From Vreelandella olivaria (GTDB lineage: Bacteria; Pseudomonadota; Gammaproteobacteria; Pseudomonadales; Halomonadaceae), in the NCBI RefSeq assembly GCF_023507745.1, contig NZ_JALPZO010000114.1:1-54301 (forward strand): a stretch of 54,301 bases of DNA, read 5' to 3'. Within the stretch, counting starts at the first letter, position 1, and every line of letters begins with the position of its first letter. The notes beneath the pieces were generated by a model, which was not told where the DNA came from, did not search any database, and saw only the letters and a list, made by a program, of their open reading frames with translations. The translations under genes and the position numbers were made by a program. This document shows positions 54,051 to 54,301 of the stretch, piece after piece.

Positions 54051-54301
54051 TTAATCCTGCGGAAAACGCGCCTCCAGCTCTGCCACCTGCGCAGGCGTCA
54101 GCCCGCGCGGGTTCTCTCCCCGCAGCAGCAGGTAGAGCTTGGCGGTCTCTTCCAGCTCTTCAGTGGCATAGACGGCCGCTTCGAGATCTTTTCCCGCCAC
54201 CACCGGCCCGTGGTTGGCCAACAGCACCGCACTGTGCTTGCCCGCCAGCCCCCGCACCGCCTCCCCCAGTGTGGGGTCGCCGGGGAGGTGGTAGGGCACC
54301 A
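54051..54301 (-). CDS. otnC: 3-oxo-tetronate 4-phosphate decarboxylase, C-terminal fragment
   Basis: The last 82 or so residues of a class II aldolase-fold protein, running in from the right edge. LPGDPTLGEAVRGLAG, then SAVLLANHGPVVAGKDLEAA and YATEELEETAKLYLLLRG match the OtnC C-terminus; the H of LANHGPV is a family metal ligand. OtnC decarboxylates 3-oxo-tetronate 4-phosphate to dihydroxyacetone phosphate. The N-terminal part and the expected DUF1537 kinase gene lie outside the window. Confidence 0.85.
   Translation of the reverse strand, partial: VPYHLPGDPTLGEAVRGLAGKHSAVLLANHGPVVAGKDLEAAVYATEELEETAKLYLLLRGENPRGLTPAQVAELEARFPQD

Overview
The window looks like the chromosome of a heterotrophic gammaproteobacterium, most likely a member of the Halomonadaceae (Halomonas/Vreelandella). 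The grounds are the overall protein character, moderate GC, the gammaproteobacterial ybiT, ydfG and ZipA-like genes, and the density of TRAP carriers for organic acids. This assignment is inference; no rRNA gene is present. Nearly the whole window is catabolic and uptake genes for small organic acids and amino acids. I see no rRNA, tRNA, CRISPR array, prophage or insertion sequence.

Layout. 1-116: the start of a catechol 1,2-dioxygenase gene (catA), cut by the window edge. 668-6502: a GABA module with permease, gabD and gabT on the minus strand, divergent from a GabR-like MocR regulator; repeated ACCA boxes lie between them. 6604-7284: a lytic-transglycosylase-like lipoprotein. 7337-12667: an RpiR regulator, a TRAP carrier (dctPQM), an Asp/Glu/hydantoin racemase homologue lacking both catalytic cysteines, and a TauE/SafE exporter. 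12904-13484: a RelE/ParD-like toxin-antitoxin pair with a perfect inverted-repeat operator. 13631-15323: a metal-ligand-free M24 (creatinase-like) protein and a small unknown protein. 15498-19685: a YfcC carrier, a DUF1028 protein, an M20 amidohydrolase and a FadR-type regulator, preceded by a perfect 16-bp palindrome. 19868-25591: household genes (an old yellow enzyme, a decayed tspO remnant, a ZipA-like protein, ybiT, a CbiX-like chelatase, chaC and a small membrane protein).

25699-33830: a TAXI-type TRAP carrier with fused permease, a CoA-transferase and an acyl-CoA dehydrogenase, divergent from two tandem LysR genes. 33957-39166: a third TRAP carrier followed after 4 bp by a cytosolic VanX/DdpX-type D,D-dipeptidase, then a tandem glycine riboswitch controlling a D-amino-acid dehydrogenase. 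39176-39392: a structured repeat element between convergent genes. 39409-45602: an amino-acid ABC importer, a second MocR regulator and a class III aminotransferase that share an ACTGGC operator motif. 45834-46595: a ydfG-like reductase. 46751-54301: one long minus-strand operon with otnC (partial), otnI, denD, a fourth TRAP carrier, an aldehyde dehydrogenase and a beta-hydroxyacid dehydrogenase. It matches the known acid-sugar (tetronate) pathway; its kinase is expected beyond the right edge.

The points most worth a second look are these. The riboswitch aptamer strand can pair with the ribosome binding site of the D-amino-acid dehydrogenase gene. A TRAP carrier is linked to a D,D-dipeptidase and a D-amino-acid dehydrogenase. 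The TRAP/racemase-like/TauE cluster contains a pseudo-racemase. Strong hairpins sit directly after three substrate-binding-protein genes. The dehydrogenase in the tetronate operon carries an arginine like that of sulfolactaldehyde reductase.
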